The notes beneath the pieces are model-generated. The model did no database searches. It saw nothing but the letters and a program-made list of their open reading frames with translations, and was not told the DNA's origin. 64,000 nucleotides of DNA, taken from positions 1,736,001 through 1,800,000 of the forward strand of contig NZ_CP015864.1 of NCBI RefSeq assembly GCF_002163755.1, read 5' to 3'. Shown here piece by piece: positions 9,565-17,660 of the stretch (positions are counted from its first letter, which is position 1; each line of letters opens with the position of its first letter). The position numbers and the translations under genes are program-made. This DNA is from Vibrio campbellii CAIM 519 = NBRC 15631 = ATCC 25920. Its GTDB lineage: Bacteria; Pseudomonadota; Gammaproteobacteria; Enterobacterales; Vibrionaceae.

Positions 9565-10005
9565 TTATATTTTTTTTGCCCATGCATGAGCGGACTTTTC
9601 AATCAGTGAGAACGCATGGTCGAATGCTTCTCTGCTCTGTCTGTATGGGTCTGGAATGTCGACAGAGTTCATCCAATGTCCAAATAGCATGGTTTTGCCT
9701 CTTGCTTCGGGAACGATTTCAGTCAGCGCATCAATATGCCCTTGTTCCATCACAAGGATGAGATCTTGCTTCGAGCATAGTTGTGCAGTCAGCTGCTGAG
9801 CCTTGTGGTCTTCTAAAGATAAACCTTTCTCTGATGCAATCAGCGTTGCAGTTTCATCCGCTGGTTTCCCAGTCAGTCGACTTTTCTCAACGGCAATACC
9901 AGCTGAAGAAATGGTTTTATTCGGAAGAAGTTGTTGAAGCACTCGTTCCCCAGTCGGAGAGCGACAAATGTTACCCACGCATACGACAAGAATGTTTGAA
10001 AACAT
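9565..10005 (-). CDS. wzb: Low-molecular-weight protein tyrosine phosphatase Wzb
   Basis: Cytoplasmic phosphatase that dephosphorylates the tyrosine tail of Wzc during cycles of polysaccharide export. The P-loop CVGNICRSP (Cys nucleophile, Arg phosphate binder) sits at residues 9-17. The general-acid loop is DPYRQS near residue 120. The length of 146 residues is standard. It lies between wza and wzc with gaps of about 70 and 30 bases on the same strand, so co-transcription and partnership with Wzc are strongly implied. Confidence 0.95.
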   Translation of the reverse strand: MFSNILVVCVGNICRSPTGERVLQQLLPNKTISSAGIAVEKSRLTGKPADETATLIASEKGLSLEDHKAQQLTAQLCSKQDLILVMEQGHIDALTEIVPEARGKTMLFGHWMNSVDIPDPYRQSREAFDHAFSLIEKSAHAWAKKI

Positions 10006-10076
10006 GGTTTGTTCCTTATCAATAACTATTGGAAAGGGCTTACCCCTTCACATAAGCCCTTTCAAGAACGTCTGAA

Positions 10077-11198
10077 CTACGGCCAGTTTTTAACGCGTAG
10101 AACACCTTCTGTAAGCTCATTGAAGCCTGAAATCGTCGGTACTAACTGTGCAATAACGCGGTTCCAACGACTGACTGGTGCAGCAGTAACATACACAATG
10201 TCGTAAGGTTCCAAATCAAATTCAGTACCAATCACTAAAGCCGCTGCGTCAGAGATATCAAGTTGGTAAATGTCGCCTAATGATTGATTGTCTTGAGATT
10301 TTCTGATGACAAAAACGCCAGTTGCATCCGCAGAAAGTTGGTTGATACCACCAACATTGCTTAGAGCCTCGGTCAAGCTCATGCCTGCGCGATCCATTTT
10401 CAGTAGCTTAGGATCGTTAACTTCACCCATAACAAACACTTTTTGGGTGTCATTTCTTGGCACATGTACGATGTCACCAGGTTGAAGTAATCGGTTTTCA
10501 GTAAGGTCACCCTCTTGCATTAGCGCATAGAGAGAAATGTTTTCGACTTTGCCTTGGCGTGTCAGTGTGACGTTACGCCAATCCGCATCTTCTGCTAGAC
10601 CGCCAGCGCGGTTAACTGCATCAAGAAGCGTAAGTGGGATATTGGTGATAGGTTGTTGCCCTGGCTTGTTAACTTCGCCAGTGATGTAAGATTTCTTGGA
10701 ACGAAATGCCGCAACACTCACATCTACTTGTGGGCTCTCAATGTACTTCGCCAATTTGTTAGCAATAATGGTACGAATTTGGCGAACATTTTTACCCGCA
10801 ACTTCAACGATACCGATGTATGGATAGAAAATTGTGCCATCAGCATGCACCCAGTTACCCGCTTCTTCAGAGCTACGGTAAGAGCCTGCTGGAATAGTAA
10901 GTTCAGGGTGATCCCAAATAGTGATATTTAGAATATCGCCAGGACCTACTTCATACTCGTAAGCCGCGAGTTGTAGGTCAAGATTTGGGTTGGCTTTGGT
11001 CTCTACATCTGAACTTTTTAGCTGCGAGACTTTATCAATAGTCAGTGGAAAGACGTTAAAATCTGCCGCCGTATTGGAGCTGTTGTCTTCAACGATGTGT
11101 TTTCCACCCGTGGATAAGTGACTGCCCGGAACTGTACACCCGGCGAGAAGTACAGAGGAAAGGAGTAAACTACCTAGCTTTGTATAGTTGAAATTCAT
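10077..11198 (-). CDS. wza: Outer-membrane polysaccharide export lipoprotein Wza
   Basis: Forms the octameric outer-membrane channel through which polysaccharide leaves the cell. A lipoprotein signal peptide ends in LLLSSVLLAGC, with the lipidated cysteine at about residue 21. The polysaccharide export domain follows (YEVGPGDILNITIWDHPELT, about residues 85-104), then SLBB-type beta-grasp repeats (SYITGEVNKPGQQ; KVFVMGEVNDPK). It ends in a hydrophobic amphipathic C-terminal segment. The length of 373 residues fits the family. It is first in the wza-wzb-wzc operon, with a long AT-rich promoter region upstream. Confidence 0.95.
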   Translation of the reverse strand: MNFNYTKLGSLLLSSVLLAGCTVPGSHLSTGGKHIVEDNSSNTAADFNVFPLTIDKVSQLKSSDVETKANPNLDLQLAAYEYEVGPGDILNITIWDHPELTIPAGSYRSSEEAGNWVHADGTIFYPYIGIVEVAGKNVRQIRTIIANKLAKYIESPQVDVSVAAFRSKKSYITGEVNKPGQQPITNIPLTLLDAVNRAGGLAEDADWRNVTLTRQGKVENISLYALMQEGDLTENRLLQPGDIVHVPRNDTQKVFVMGEVNDPKLLKMDRAGMSLTEALSNVGGINQLSADATGVFVIRKSQDNQSLGDIYQLDISDAAALVIGTEFDLEPYDIVYVTAAPVSRWNRVIAQLVPTISGFNELTEGVLRVKNWP

Positions 11199-11618
11199 GC
11201 GTTTTCATTCATCTGACGTAAAGAGCGAGTTGCTAATAGCAACATTATTTAGCAACGCGTCATAATTTAATTGGGCATTATTATTAGGTTTAATTTATAA
11301 AATACTCAATAGTAAATGGGTTGCATCTTGCGATGCGCACTTTAAAGAAATTTTTTTGGCGGGGCAATAGATGATAAATTAATGAAAATCCAGTTATATA
11401 TGCAATTTTTCTATTTTATGCGAAGTATTCTGTGTTTGATTGATAAAACTATTTGGTAATTGGCTCTTATTTTTCGTATTGGCTCACGAAAACGTTTTTT
11501 TCTATAAATTATGCATTGCTATAAATTTGGTGAATTCACGGAATGAATTTATTTAATTTATCTTAAATTGTGACTTAGATCTTGTTGTATTCCATTAGTC
11601 AATACTAATTTGTTATGG

Positions 11619-11651
11619 TTTTGACAAGTTGATGGTGGTGTAGTGTCAAAA
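11619..11651. promoter_or_regulatory. Perfect inverted repeat TTTTGACA-N17-TGTCAAAA
   Basis: Arms of 8 bases at 11619-11626 and 11644-11651 separated by 17 bases. The left arm contains a consensus -35 box (TTGACA) for rightward transcription, so the site could be an operator overlapping a promoter. No gene reads rightwards from it, but a terminator follows about 35 bases later. Confidence 0.4.
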
Positions 11652-11686
11652 GTGGATTTTCATTCAAATAATATGTGCAGAAATGC

Positions 11687-11714
11687 TAAAGGCCTCATAC
11701 GAGGCCTTTTTTAT
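11687..11714 (+). terminator. Terminator-like hairpin downstream of nfsA
   Basis: AAAGGCCTC-ATAC-GAGGCCTTTTTTAT: a strong 9-bp stem with six Ts on the plus strand. It lies just beyond the 3' end of the leftward nfsA gene and can act for it, but the T-run is better for rightward transcription, which has no known gene here. Confidence 0.7.
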
Positions 11715-11739
11715 CTTTCTTGATTAGCGAACTATATCA

Positions 11740-12462
11740 TTAGCGTTTAGCCAACCCCTTGCTATTCAAATAAGGCAGAATGTGAGGGCGAGACTCTCCT
11801 GCTAGCTTTCCGGCGGTTTCTTGTGACCATACACTCTGTTTTTGATTACTTGTACGGCTTGCGTAGTATTCTTGCATGGTTTTATCGTAGGTTTGTACAT
11901 CGTCAACGTTAAGTGCTTGGTATTGGTTCTCATGAACAATCACATGTGCTGGCAGACGTGGCTTTGTTTCCGGACTTTGGTCCGGGTGACCCAAGCACAT
12001 ACCAAACAGAATGGCGGTATTTTTAGGTAAACCGAGCAGTTCATCCACTTGTGCAGCGCTGTTCCTTAACCCACCAATGTATACACCACCCAATCCCATA
12101 GACTCGGCAGCAAGTAAACAGTTTTGCGCCATGATGCCAGAGTCCACTGCACCAATCAGAGTCAATTCAGTAAAGTCGGCTTGAATGTCTGGGTTGATAG
12201 TGGCGTGACGCTGGTAATCGATACAAAACACCAAAAATTCTGCGGCACTTTCAACGTAAGCCTGATTGCCAGCGTATTGCGCTAACAGTTTGCGCTTTTC
12301 TGTATCTGTTACTCGAATGATCGACACGACTTGCAGCATGCTCGAAGAAGAGGCAGCTAACCCCGATTGGAGAATCGTTTGTAGTTGCTCACTTTCAATT
12401 GGCTCAGAGGTGAACTTACGAATAGAGCGATGACCGAGAATGGTTTCAATCGTACTGTTCAT
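11740..12462 (-). CDS. nfsA: Oxygen-insensitive NADPH nitroreductase NfsA
   Basis: FMN-dependent cytoplasmic reductase that reduces nitroaromatics and quinones with NADPH. The N-terminus (TIETILGHRSIRKFTSEPI) and the FMN-contacting segment AASSSSMLQVVSIIRV are typical of the NfsA/FRP branch. GIMAQNCLLAAESMGLGGVYIGG and the LFGMCLGHPDQ segment complete the fold. The C-terminal arm with SRPHILPYLNSKGL is the extension that distinguishes NfsA from NfsB. The length of 240 residues is standard. It is monocistronic. Confidence 0.92.
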   Translation of the reverse strand: MNSTIETILGHRSIRKFTSEPIESEQLQTILQSGLAASSSSMLQVVSIIRVTDTEKRKLLAQYAGNQAYVESAAEFLVFCIDYQRHATINPDIQADFTELTLIGAVDSGIMAQNCLLAAESMGLGGVYIGGLRNSAAQVDELLGLPKNTAILFGMCLGHPDQSPETKPRLPAHVIVHENQYQALNVDDVQTYDKTMQEYYASRTSNQKQSVWSQETAGKLAGESRPHILPYLNSKGLAKR

Positions 12463-12675
12463 GATGAATCAATTTCCTTAGCTTGTTGTTGGTATTGGCT
12501 GAATCTTCACCATAACGCTATTTATATTGGGCGTAAACTGATAGGGCTCTCAAGTTCGTGTTTGTGGGTAACAGATAACAATCATGGATAATGATGCGAA
12601 CATAAAATGACGTTATTTATAAAGCTAGGTATATACTTATTTTAAATAATCAATAAGTTACCGAATATGGAGGAC

Positions 12676-13316
12676 ATGAAAGAGCTTATACTTCATACGG
12701 TCACAGTGTTTATGGGCTTTTTTGCCATCATGAACCCGATCGCCAATATCCCTATCTTTTTGAGCTTAACGGCGGATGAAGATAAACAAACGGTTCGATC
12801 AATTGCGTTTCGTTCTGTTTTTATCGCCTTTGTTATCGTGGCTTTGTTTGCTGTTGCAGGTAAAGTGATTTTCGATCTGTTCGGCATTACGTTATACGCA
12901 CTGCGTATTACCGGTGGTATTTTGGTGTTTTTGATTGGTTTCCATATGCTTCAGGGGGAATCAACGCATCAAAAAACCAAAGAAAAGGCTTATTCGCCAG
13001 AGCAGAGCGAGCAGCACTGAGCATTGCCGTTTCGCCATTGGCAATGCCTATCTTGGCTGGGTCCGGTACGATTGCTACCGCAATGAACTTTGCTACAGCT
13101 GGTGGATTCGACCAAACCATAATTACAATTGTGTCGTTTGCTGTGTTGTGTGCGATCACTTATGTGCTGTTTTTATTTGGTGACAAGCTGGTTAAAGCCG
13201 TTGGTCCAAGCGCGCTGAATGTGATCACCAAAATGATGGGTTTGATCCTAGCCGTGATTGGTACCCAAATGTTTATTGATGGCGCAGCAGAGGCGTATAA
13301 AACCGTTTTTGCTTAA
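12676..13316 (+). pseudogene. MarC-family (UPF0056) membrane protein with frameshift
   Basis: Multi-pass inner-membrane protein of the MarC/YhgN family, function unknown. The first half, from the ATG at 12676 preceded by GGAGG, covers the first three helices with the family motif MNPIANIPIF and ends at a TGA at 13018-13020. The second half continues in another frame from about 13011 (AALSIAVSPLAMPILAG...) to a stop at 13316, giving the remaining helices (MMGLILAVIGTQMFIDG). Joined, the two parts make one normal protein of about 213 residues. One base seems to have been lost between about 12970 and 13017. The usual AGPG motif of the second half reads AGSG, which could indicate relaxed selection. 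Sequence error remains possible. Confidence 0.8.
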
Positions 13317-13497
13317 CCCCGTTTCTGCTGCTTAGAATCCACATTGACTACTCAGTTGATGTGGATTTGTTAATTTTAAGTTTCCATTTATAAAGTAATA
13401 AAAACATAGACTTCACCTATCTCAATAATAAGAATAACCGATTGTTGCTGTAGCACGAATTTCAGTAATCTTTTTAACGTATTTATTGGGGGGGAAC

Positions 13498-14370
13498 ATG
13501 GCAACAAAAGCAATTGTAGTCGAAGGTGGCGCAATGCGTGGCGTCTTTGCTAGCGGCGTATTAGATGCATTCTTAGAACAAGACTACAAACCATTTGATT
13601 TTGCGATTGGCGTATCGGCAGGGGCTTCAAATTTGATCGGTTATTTGACCGATTACCCGCATCGTAGCATCAACGTTATTACCAAATTAGCAACCAGCAA
13701 ACGCTTTTTCGATCCTACCCGTTTTTTGAAGGGCGGTGATTTGATCGACGTTAAATGGTTGTTTGAAGAGTCAAATCGTTTGTACCCAGTCGATGAAGCG
13801 AAACTGTTTGAAGGCATCCCTTTCTTAGCGGCGACAACGAACGTAAATACGGGTAAAGCGGATTATTACCGTGTGAACCGCCATAACTTTCATAACGCGA
13901 TGGAAGCGACGACGGCACTGCCTATTGCTTACAAACATACTCCTTGTTTCTCTGGTGGTTGTTATACCGATGGGGGCGTGGCGGACTCTATTCCTGTTCG
14001 AGAAGCATACCGCCGTGGTGCTCGTGACATAACAGTGGTTCTCTCACACCCGTTGGCTTACGAGAAAAAGCCGGTAAAAACACCTTGGTTAATGAAGAAG
14101 TTGTTCGCAGAGCATCCACAGATGGCAGAGGCAATGCTGCACCGTTCAGAGAACTACAATGAATCGCTAGATTTCATTCGTAACCCTCCAAAAGACACGC
14201 ACATTCGTGTTGTCGCACCGCCGGATGAATTCAGTGTACAACGTCTATCAATGCGCCAGACAGTATTGCTAGAAGGTTACGAAATGGGGTTGGAAGCAGG
14301 GCGCGCTCACCTTACCAACCGGGCCGGTGAACACGGCTTAGACAGAGAAAACTGCCACTTCTGTATTTAG
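13498..14370 (+). CDS. Patatin-like phospholipase family protein
   Basis: Predicted serine lipid hydrolase of the patatin fold, YjjU-like. The glycine-rich oxyanion segment EGGAMRGVFASGVLD is at residues 8-22, the nucleophile elbow GVSAGASN (GxSxG) near residues 38-45, and the catalytic-dyad motif DGG (CYTDGGVAD) near 158-164. The length of 290 residues is usual. The start is set at the ATG at 13498, which has GGGGGG immediately upstream, rather than an in-frame TTG 12 bases earlier. The C-terminus ends in a His/Cys-rich tail (ENCHFCI). Substrate unknown. It is probably a single-gene unit. Confidence 0.88.
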   Translation: MATKAIVVEGGAMRGVFASGVLDAFLEQDYKPFDFAIGVSAGASNLIGYLTDYPHRSINVITKLATSKRFFDPTRFLKGGDLIDVKWLFEESNRLYPVDEAKLFEGIPFLAATTNVNTGKADYYRVNRHNFHNAMEATTALPIAYKHTPCFSGGCYTDGGVADSIPVREAYRRGARDITVVLSHPLAYEKKPVKTPWLMKKLFAEHPQMAEAMLHRSENYNESLDFIRNPPKDTHIRVVAPPDEFSVQRLSMRQTVLLEGYEMGLEAGRAHLTNRAGEHGLDRENCHFCI

Positions 14371-14389
14371 CTTTTGATATGTATAGAGG

Positions 14390-15079
14390 TTAGTCCATAT
14401 CGACTTCAAGCGCTCCCCAAGATGAAGGCTCTCCTTCTCTCGTTAGAGGGAATAGGCGAGAGTCTGGTTTGGCGTAACTTAACCTATGCAGACGTTGAGT
14501 GACGTGGTAGCTATCCAGCCCGGAAATGGTCACTAAGTCGAGCAGCTCTAGGTCGAGATAACCGTCGGGCATGATGGCTCTTTCAGGAGCGTGCACCGCC
14601 AACACTTCACCAATCAACATCTCTGTATGATTGCTTTCGATCTTGATGTGCTCTCTCAACACCAAGCCCATTTTGAGATTGCTCTCTAGGACGAATGGCG
14701 CAGGAAACGCATCATCGTAATTAGGAGTAAGCCCTACCGCTTCAAACTCAGATATATGTTTTGGATAGCGGGCGGAGGTCTGATGTGCTTTTTGGACGAA
14801 ATCGACGCCGATGGCATTAATGGTGAAGTGCTTGGTATCGAGGATGTTTTCTAATGTATGTCGACGGCTTTTGCGTGGACGTACAATAAAACCAAACAGT
14901 GGCGGATGTGAGCCTAAGTGGATCACAGAGCTTACGATAGCCAGGTTCTCTTGTCCTTGCCTGTCTCTTGTTCCTATGAGGTTCGCGCTTTTGTATCCCG
15001 CAAGAGAGTTGACCAATCGAGTTCTTTGGCGCTGCTCCATCGTTTGTATATCGTGCTTTGAGAGTTTGATGTTTTCCAT
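14390..15079 (-). CDS. Flavin reductase-like domain protein
   Basis: Soluble FMN-binding split-barrel protein of 229 residues. The core SLAGYKSANLIGTRDRQGQEN then SSVIHLGSHPPLFGFIVRPR, with TLENILDTKHFTINAI (residues about 27-95), is the signature of flavin-reductase/flavoredoxin-like proteins. Reaction and partner are not known. The Shine-Dalgarno AGGA stands right after the T-run of the terminator that follows the fasciclin gene upstream on the same strand. Its transcription may therefore depend partly on read-through from that gene. Confidence 0.8.
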   Translation of the reverse strand: MENIKLSKHDIQTMEQRQRTRLVNSLAGYKSANLIGTRDRQGQENLAIVSSVIHLGSHPPLFGFIVRPRKSRRHTLENILDTKHFTINAIGVDFVQKAHQTSARYPKHISEFEAVGLTPNYDDAFPAPFVLESNLKMGLVLREHIKIESNHTEMLIGEVLAVHAPERAIMPDGYLDLELLDLVTISGLDSYHVTQRLHRLSYAKPDSRLFPLTREGEPSSWGALEVDMD

Positions 15080-15083
15080 GTCC

Positions 15084-15110
15084 TAAAAAGGGGCGAGATA
15101 CCTCGCCCTT
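15084..15110 (-). terminator. Terminator between the fasciclin and flavin-reductase-like genes
   Basis: On the minus strand GGGCGAG-GTAT-CTCGCCC is followed by CTTTTTAGGA; the T-run abuts the Shine-Dalgarno of the next gene. Good rho-independent form. Confidence 0.8.
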
Positions 15111-15123
15111 CCATGTTATGTCG

Positions 15124-15624
15124 CTATTTCGGTATGATGACGGTGTCGATCACATGTATCACGCCATTCTTGGCTTTAACGTCAGTCGCAATGACATTTG
15201 CGTTGTTTACCATGACTTTGTCGCCCATGGTTTCTATCATCACGTCTTGTCCTTGGACTGTCGTCGCTTTATTCATTTTGACCACGTCTGCGGCCATCAC
15301 TTTTCCTGGAACCACATGGTAAGTGAGAATCGCAACCAGCTTATCTTTGTTCTCGGGCATGATTAGCATTTCGACTGTTCCATCTGGAAGCTTAGCAAAG
15401 GCTTCATCCGTGGGAGCGAACACAGTGAATGGACCTTCACCTTTCAGAGTATCCACTAAGCCTGCAGCTTTGACTGCTGCGACCAACGTATTGAACGAGC
15501 CATTTGCTGCAGCCACATCAACGATGTCTTCTTTCATCATTCCATGTTCATGTGCTTTCGCTGGCAGTAAAAAAGTTAGGGTGGCGAACAAAACCGTGGT
15601 CGTAACCAAGATACGTTTCAACAT
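15124..15624 (-). CDS. Secreted fasciclin-domain protein
   Basis: Small exported protein with one fasciclin (FAS1) domain, a fold linked to adhesion and matrix interactions. The ATG at 15624 is chosen because AAGGAA lies upstream; an earlier in-frame start would put a charged stretch before the signal peptide. The signal sequence MLKRILVTTTVLFATLTFLL ends at PAKA, then the mature protein starts HEHG. The FAS1 H1 motif GPFTVFAPTDEAFAKLPDG lies around residue 65-85, and the YHVVPGKV ... NGVIHVIDTVIIPK H2 region ends the protein. The length of 166 residues fits a single domain. Confidence 0.92.
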   Translation of the reverse strand: MLKRILVTTTVLFATLTFLLPAKAHEHGMMKEDIVDVAAANGSFNTLVAAVKAAGLVDTLKGEGPFTVFAPTDEAFAKLPDGTVEMLIMPENKDKLVAILTYHVVPGKVMAADVVKMNKATTVQGQDVMIETMGDKVMVNNANVIATDVKAKNGVIHVIDTVIIPK

Positions 15625-15703
15625 AATGCGTTCCTTTTGTTGTTTGGGTACTGCTCTCTCCCTGATAAAGTCCCTGATTGTACGCACGCCTTTTTCTTGG
15701 CGA

Positions 15704-17185
15704 TCAACTGGCTTTCTTTTTATTAGAAGGGCGGACGTGTTGAGCTAAAATACGTGTGCCTTCCATTTTTACGTCGACACGTTTTCGCCAAGCCCATAAG
15801 CGTTCTCTGGCTGCTTTTGCACTCGCTTCTAAATCGATTGTTGGGGCGAGGTATTTTGAATCCGGTTCTAACTGGTACATTACGACTTCCATTGCGGTCA
15901 TTTTCCAAGGTTCAAACAACATGGGCGCGGGTACCTTGGCGAGCTCCGGAATCCACTTATGAATGAATTCACCATCGGCGTCGTGTTCTTGTGCTTGTTT
16001 CGTCGGATTGTAGATACGAATGGTATTGGTGCCCGTCACGCCCGCCTGCATTTGAAACTGTGGGTAATGGATACCCGGTTCAAAATCGAGAAAGAGCTGT
16101 GCTAGGTGAGTTACGCCATCGCGCCAGTCCATGTTCATATGATGTGTTAAAAAGCTCACTAACATCGCACGCATGCGAAAGTTGATGTATCCGGTGTGAT
16201 GAAGGCAGCGCATACAGGCATCGACGAGAGGTATGCCAGTGGTTCCCGCCTTCCAAGCATTTAGTCGGATTGGGTCGTTGTTGCTCGCTTGGCGAAGCAA
16301 AGGGTCATAGGCTTGGTTCACACAGCGAAATTCCATCTCACATTCAGATTCAAATTTCTGCATAAAATGACAATGCCAATGAAGCCTTGAAGACAACGCA
16401 ATTAGGCTGCGACGAAACCCCGTCACTTGCCAATGTTGCAAGAGGTACTGATATACTTCTCGAAGCGAAATATTTCCCCATGCAAGATAGGGAGAGAGGC
16501 GAGTACAGGCTGTCCGAGATGCAGTCGGGCTAGAAATACTTCGGTAATAATCTCGTCCTCGGCGTTGAAAAAAGTCTTCCAATGTTTGCCAAGCGATTGA
16601 GCTCCCGCCAGTTTGCATGCCTTTTACTTTTTCTAACCAAGAAGGGGGAGGAGTAAAGGTGAAACCTAGCGCTTCGACATCGAGAGTAATAAGAGAAGCG
16701 CTTTCAAGCTCAACCTCTTCTATCGGAGATCGCATAACGGTATCCCAATGTTTGTCCCAGCCGAATCGATCTTTTGCGCCTCGCACAACTGCGCCATGTT
16801 CAAACTCATGCCATGGAATGCCTTGTGCTTGAAGCCATGCTGATACTTGTTTGTCTCGCTCAAACGTACAATTCAATCCAATTTCTTGATGTGAGAAAAC
16901 GGCATCGATGCTGAATTGGTTTTGAATCGCACTCAAACAATCCCGAGCATTGCCAAACATTACTGAGACTTTTTGATCATGTTGGGCAAGCTGTGCGTTC
17001 ATGTCTTGAATTGATTGCCAAACAAAGCGCCAATGACGTTCGGAGTAATGTGGGTCATCCAGCAGCATGGGCTCAAAAATGTAGAGCAGCACTGTTGGAT
17101 TCTTAGAAGATAGAGCATGCTGCAAAGGGAGGTGGTCGGTCAGGCGTAAGTCGCGTTTTAGCCATACTAAGTTGATTGTGTGCAT
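15704..17185 (-). CDS. Cryptochrome/DNA photolyase family protein
   Basis: FAD-binding blue-light protein of 493 residues. The start is placed at MHTINLVWLKRDLRLTDH (17185), the canonical N-terminus of the photolyase/cryptochrome antenna-binding Rossmann domain. The FAD domain shows TRLSPYLAWGNISLREVYQY (about residues 235-255), RMRAMLVSFLTHHMNMDWRDG (about 375-395) and TNTIRIYNPTKQAQEHDADG (about 420-440). These match the photolyase pattern, which includes an Asn/Asp near the isoalloxazine ring. Several DNA-photolyase residues (WRDGVTHLAQLFLDFEPGIHYPQ) are kept, so repair activity is possible, but assignment as photolyase versus cryptochrome needs phylogeny. It is divergent from the small gene at 17295. 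Confidence 0.88.
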   Translation of the reverse strand: MHTINLVWLKRDLRLTDHLPLQHALSSKNPTVLLYIFEPMLLDDPHYSERHWRFVWQSIQDMNAQLAQHDQKVSVMFGNARDCLSAIQNQFSIDAVFSHQEIGLNCTFERDKQVSAWLQAQGIPWHEFEHGAVVRGAKDRFGWDKHWDTVMRSPIEEVELESASLITLDVEALGFTFTPPPSWLEKVKGMQTGGSSIAWQTLEDFFQRRGRDYYRSISSPTASRTACTRLSPYLAWGNISLREVYQYLLQHWQVTGFRRSLIALSSRLHWHCHFMQKFESECEMEFRCVNQAYDPLLRQASNNDPIRLNAWKAGTTGIPLVDACMRCLHHTGYINFRMRAMLVSFLTHHMNMDWRDGVTHLAQLFLDFEPGIHYPQFQMQAGVTGTNTIRIYNPTKQAQEHDADGEFIHKWIPELAKVPAPMLFEPWKMTAMEVVMYQLEPDSKYLAPTIDLEASAKAARERLWAWRKRVDVKMEGTRILAQHVRPSNKKKAS

Positions 17186-17294
17186 CGGAGCCCTCACTGG
17201 TTTTCCGATTTCTACGCATGAGAGAGGCAAATTTCTCACTCGGTGATCGATTTTATTGCAGCTGACGTAGAGGCACGGAGCAAGGAGGTGCTTT

Positions 17295-17600
17295 ATGTCT
17301 ATGCCACTCAGTAAACTGGAAAAGTTTTTCTATATCGACAAGCTTGTCATCCACTCTCTCGATCTCGCTTTGTATCAAGTCTCGGTTCTAGTCGACGGAG
17401 AGGAACACTTTGTTACTGACGATAAAGGGAGGTTTTTAAGGGCGCATTCGATATTGGAGTTGCAAAAGCAATGTCGTAACTTGAAAGCGAACAAACAGGT
17501 GCTTCGCCAGCAAAGTGCCTATGATGAAATGGTTGGGCAGCCAAGTAGGATTGGTACTAATGAGCTGGAAGTGTTGCTGAAAGACAACGAGCTCTATTGA
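17295..17600 (+). CDS. DUF6482-type small protein
   Basis: A cytoplasmic protein of 101 residues, beginning MSMPLSKLEKFFYIDKLVI, with SLDLALYQVSVLVDGEEHFV in the first half and a basic helix (RNLKANKQVLRQQSAYDEM) in the second. The pattern resembles small gammaproteobacterial proteins annotated DUF6482, function unknown. A strong AAGGAGG precedes the ATG. It shares the short promoter region with the divergent photolyase gene, so joint light or stress control is conceivable. Confidence 0.65.
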   Translation: MSMPLSKLEKFFYIDKLVIHSLDLALYQVSVLVDGEEHFVTDDKGRFLRAHSILELQKQCRNLKANKQVLRQQSAYDEMVGQPSRIGTNELEVLLKDNELY

Positions 17601-17622
17601 AATTAGATTGAAAGAGGGGAAA

Positions 17623-17652
17623 GTGCGAGCTGCTAGGTTTGTTAGCTCGCAC
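17623..17652. terminator. Bidirectional hairpin between convergent genes
   Basis: Perfect 9-bp stem GTGCGAGCT/AGCTCGCAC with a 12-base loop, placed between the 3' ends of the DUF6482 gene and trhO. No strong T-run on either side. Confidence 0.5.
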
Positions 17653-17660
17653 CTTACTAA

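Larger units (their letters stand above)
11199..11739. other. AT-rich intergenic region between wza and nfsA
   Basis: Some 540 bases with strongly AT-rich composition and no credible coding frame. It must carry the wza promoter (leftward). Near its right end it holds a perfect inverted repeat and a rightward terminator hairpin, listed separately. Confidence 0.5.

Noticed and set aside
11340..11375. GGCGGGGCAATAG as an ops/JUMPstart element for wza
   Set aside because: The core GGCGGTAG is not matched and the orientation is wrong for the leftward operon.
12971..12977. AAAAAAC as a programmed -1 frameshift site in the marC-like gene
   Set aside because: The heptamer A-AAA-AAC is not in the phase required for tandem -1 slippage from the upstream frame, and no stimulatory hairpin was obvious; indel or error is simpler.
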